NCBI GenBank assembly: GCA_905235615.1
Contig: CAJOMB010000070.1
Span: 1 to 12,646, forward strand
Direction of reading: 5' to 3'
DNA length: 12,646 nt
Source: an uncultured Bacteroidales bacterium
GTDB lineage: Bacteria; Bacteroidota; Bacteroidia; Bacteroidales; UBA932
Part shown: piece by piece, positions 12,567 to 12,646 of the stretch
Position numbering within the stretch: the stretch's first letter is position 1
Layout: every line of letters begins with the position of its first letter
Translations under genes and position numbers: made by a program
Notes under the pieces: model-generated
The model's input: only the letters and a program-made list of their open reading frames with translations
What the model was told of the DNA's origin: nothing
The model's database searches: none

Positions 12567-12646
12567 ATGCAGGACATCAGAAACATCGCCATCATTGCCC
12601 ATGTTGACCACGGCAAAACCACCCTTGTGGACCGCATGATCTACCA
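12567..12646 (+). CDS. typA: Ribosome-associated GTPase TypA/BipA, N-terminal end (partial)
   Basis: The first 26 codons of a gene cut by the window end. The peptide begins MQDIRNIAIIAHVDHGKTTL and continues VDRMIY. AHVDHGKTT is the P-loop (G1) of a translation-factor GTPase. The ENIRNIAIIAHVDHGKTTLVD form is typical of TypA/BipA, whereas LepA has NFxIIAHIDHGKSTLAD and EF-Tu has a longer lead-in. TypA is a ribosome-binding GTPase involved in large-subunit assembly and stress or cold adaptation. A Bacteroidetes promoter lies just upstream, and the gene diverges from the metallopeptidase operon. Confidence 0.9.
   Translation, partial: MQDIRNIAIIAHVDHGKTTLVDRMIY

Noticed and set aside
12376..12639. 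An 87-residue open frame on the + strand near the end
   Set aside because: It crosses the palindromes, the promoter and the typA start in another frame, and its product shows no family likeness.
12567..12646. LepA or EF-Tu/EF-G instead of TypA for the last gene
   Set aside because: The HVDHGKTTLVD form and the short lead-in fit TypA; LepA has HIDHGKSTLAD and elongation factors have other lead-ins.
1..12646. CRISPR arrays, insertion sequences, phage genes or defence systems
   Set aside because: No regularly spaced repeats, transposase, integrase, terminal inverted repeats or known defence domains were found on either strand.

Overview
The window reads as a chromosomal segment of a GC-rich member of the Bacteroidota, most likely order Bacteroidales. 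The support is: several promoters of the Bacteroidetes type (TTG/TTTG, about 19-20 bases, TAnnTTTG), no Shine-Dalgarno boxes before the ribosomal genes, a small Bacteroidetes-only protein (DUF4295 type) after rpmG, DUF4296, DUF3575 and FimB/Mfa2-like proteins, and a tRNA without an encoded CCA. I cannot name the genus.

Left part (1-2552, + strand): a translation and secretion block. It holds the 3' end of rpmI, then rplT, lepB (signal peptidase I), rpmB, rpmG and a 52-residue DUF4295-like protein, and ends at a clear hairpin-plus-T terminator. Signal peptidase I sitting between two ribosomal protein groups is the unusual point of the layout.

Middle (2555-9291, + strand): a textbook Bacteroidetes promoter only a few bases before the ftsY start codon begins a tightly packed six-gene unit. 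The genes are ftsY (SRP receptor), pheT (phenylalanyl-tRNA synthetase beta), a DUF4296-like lipoprotein, an amidohydrolase related to aminofutalosine deaminases, a COG0731-like radical SAM protein, and deoC (deoxyribose-phosphate aldolase). Neighbouring genes overlap or lie 1-5 bases apart. A short dispersed repeat has rewritten the C-terminus of the amidohydrolase. The unit ends at a perfect 13-bp hairpin, which also lies 2 bases beyond the 3' end of a tRNA-Leu(CAG) gene on the opposite strand.

Right part (9294-12344, - strand): a three-gene surface cassette is read towards the tRNA. It encodes a large lipoprotein with a HELAH zinc-metallopeptidase motif and a carboxypeptidase-regulatory-like domain, then a DUF3575-like outer-membrane barrel, then a FimB/Mfa2-like lipoprotein. 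No fimbrial shaft gene is visible. This cassette is the best candidate for an uncharacterised system.

Right edge: a spacer rich in inverted repeats separates this cassette from a divergent Bacteroidetes promoter and the first 26 codons of typA/bipA, which is cut by the window end. No CRISPR array, insertion sequence, integrase or phage gene was seen, and no gene-free stretch exceeds 300 bases.
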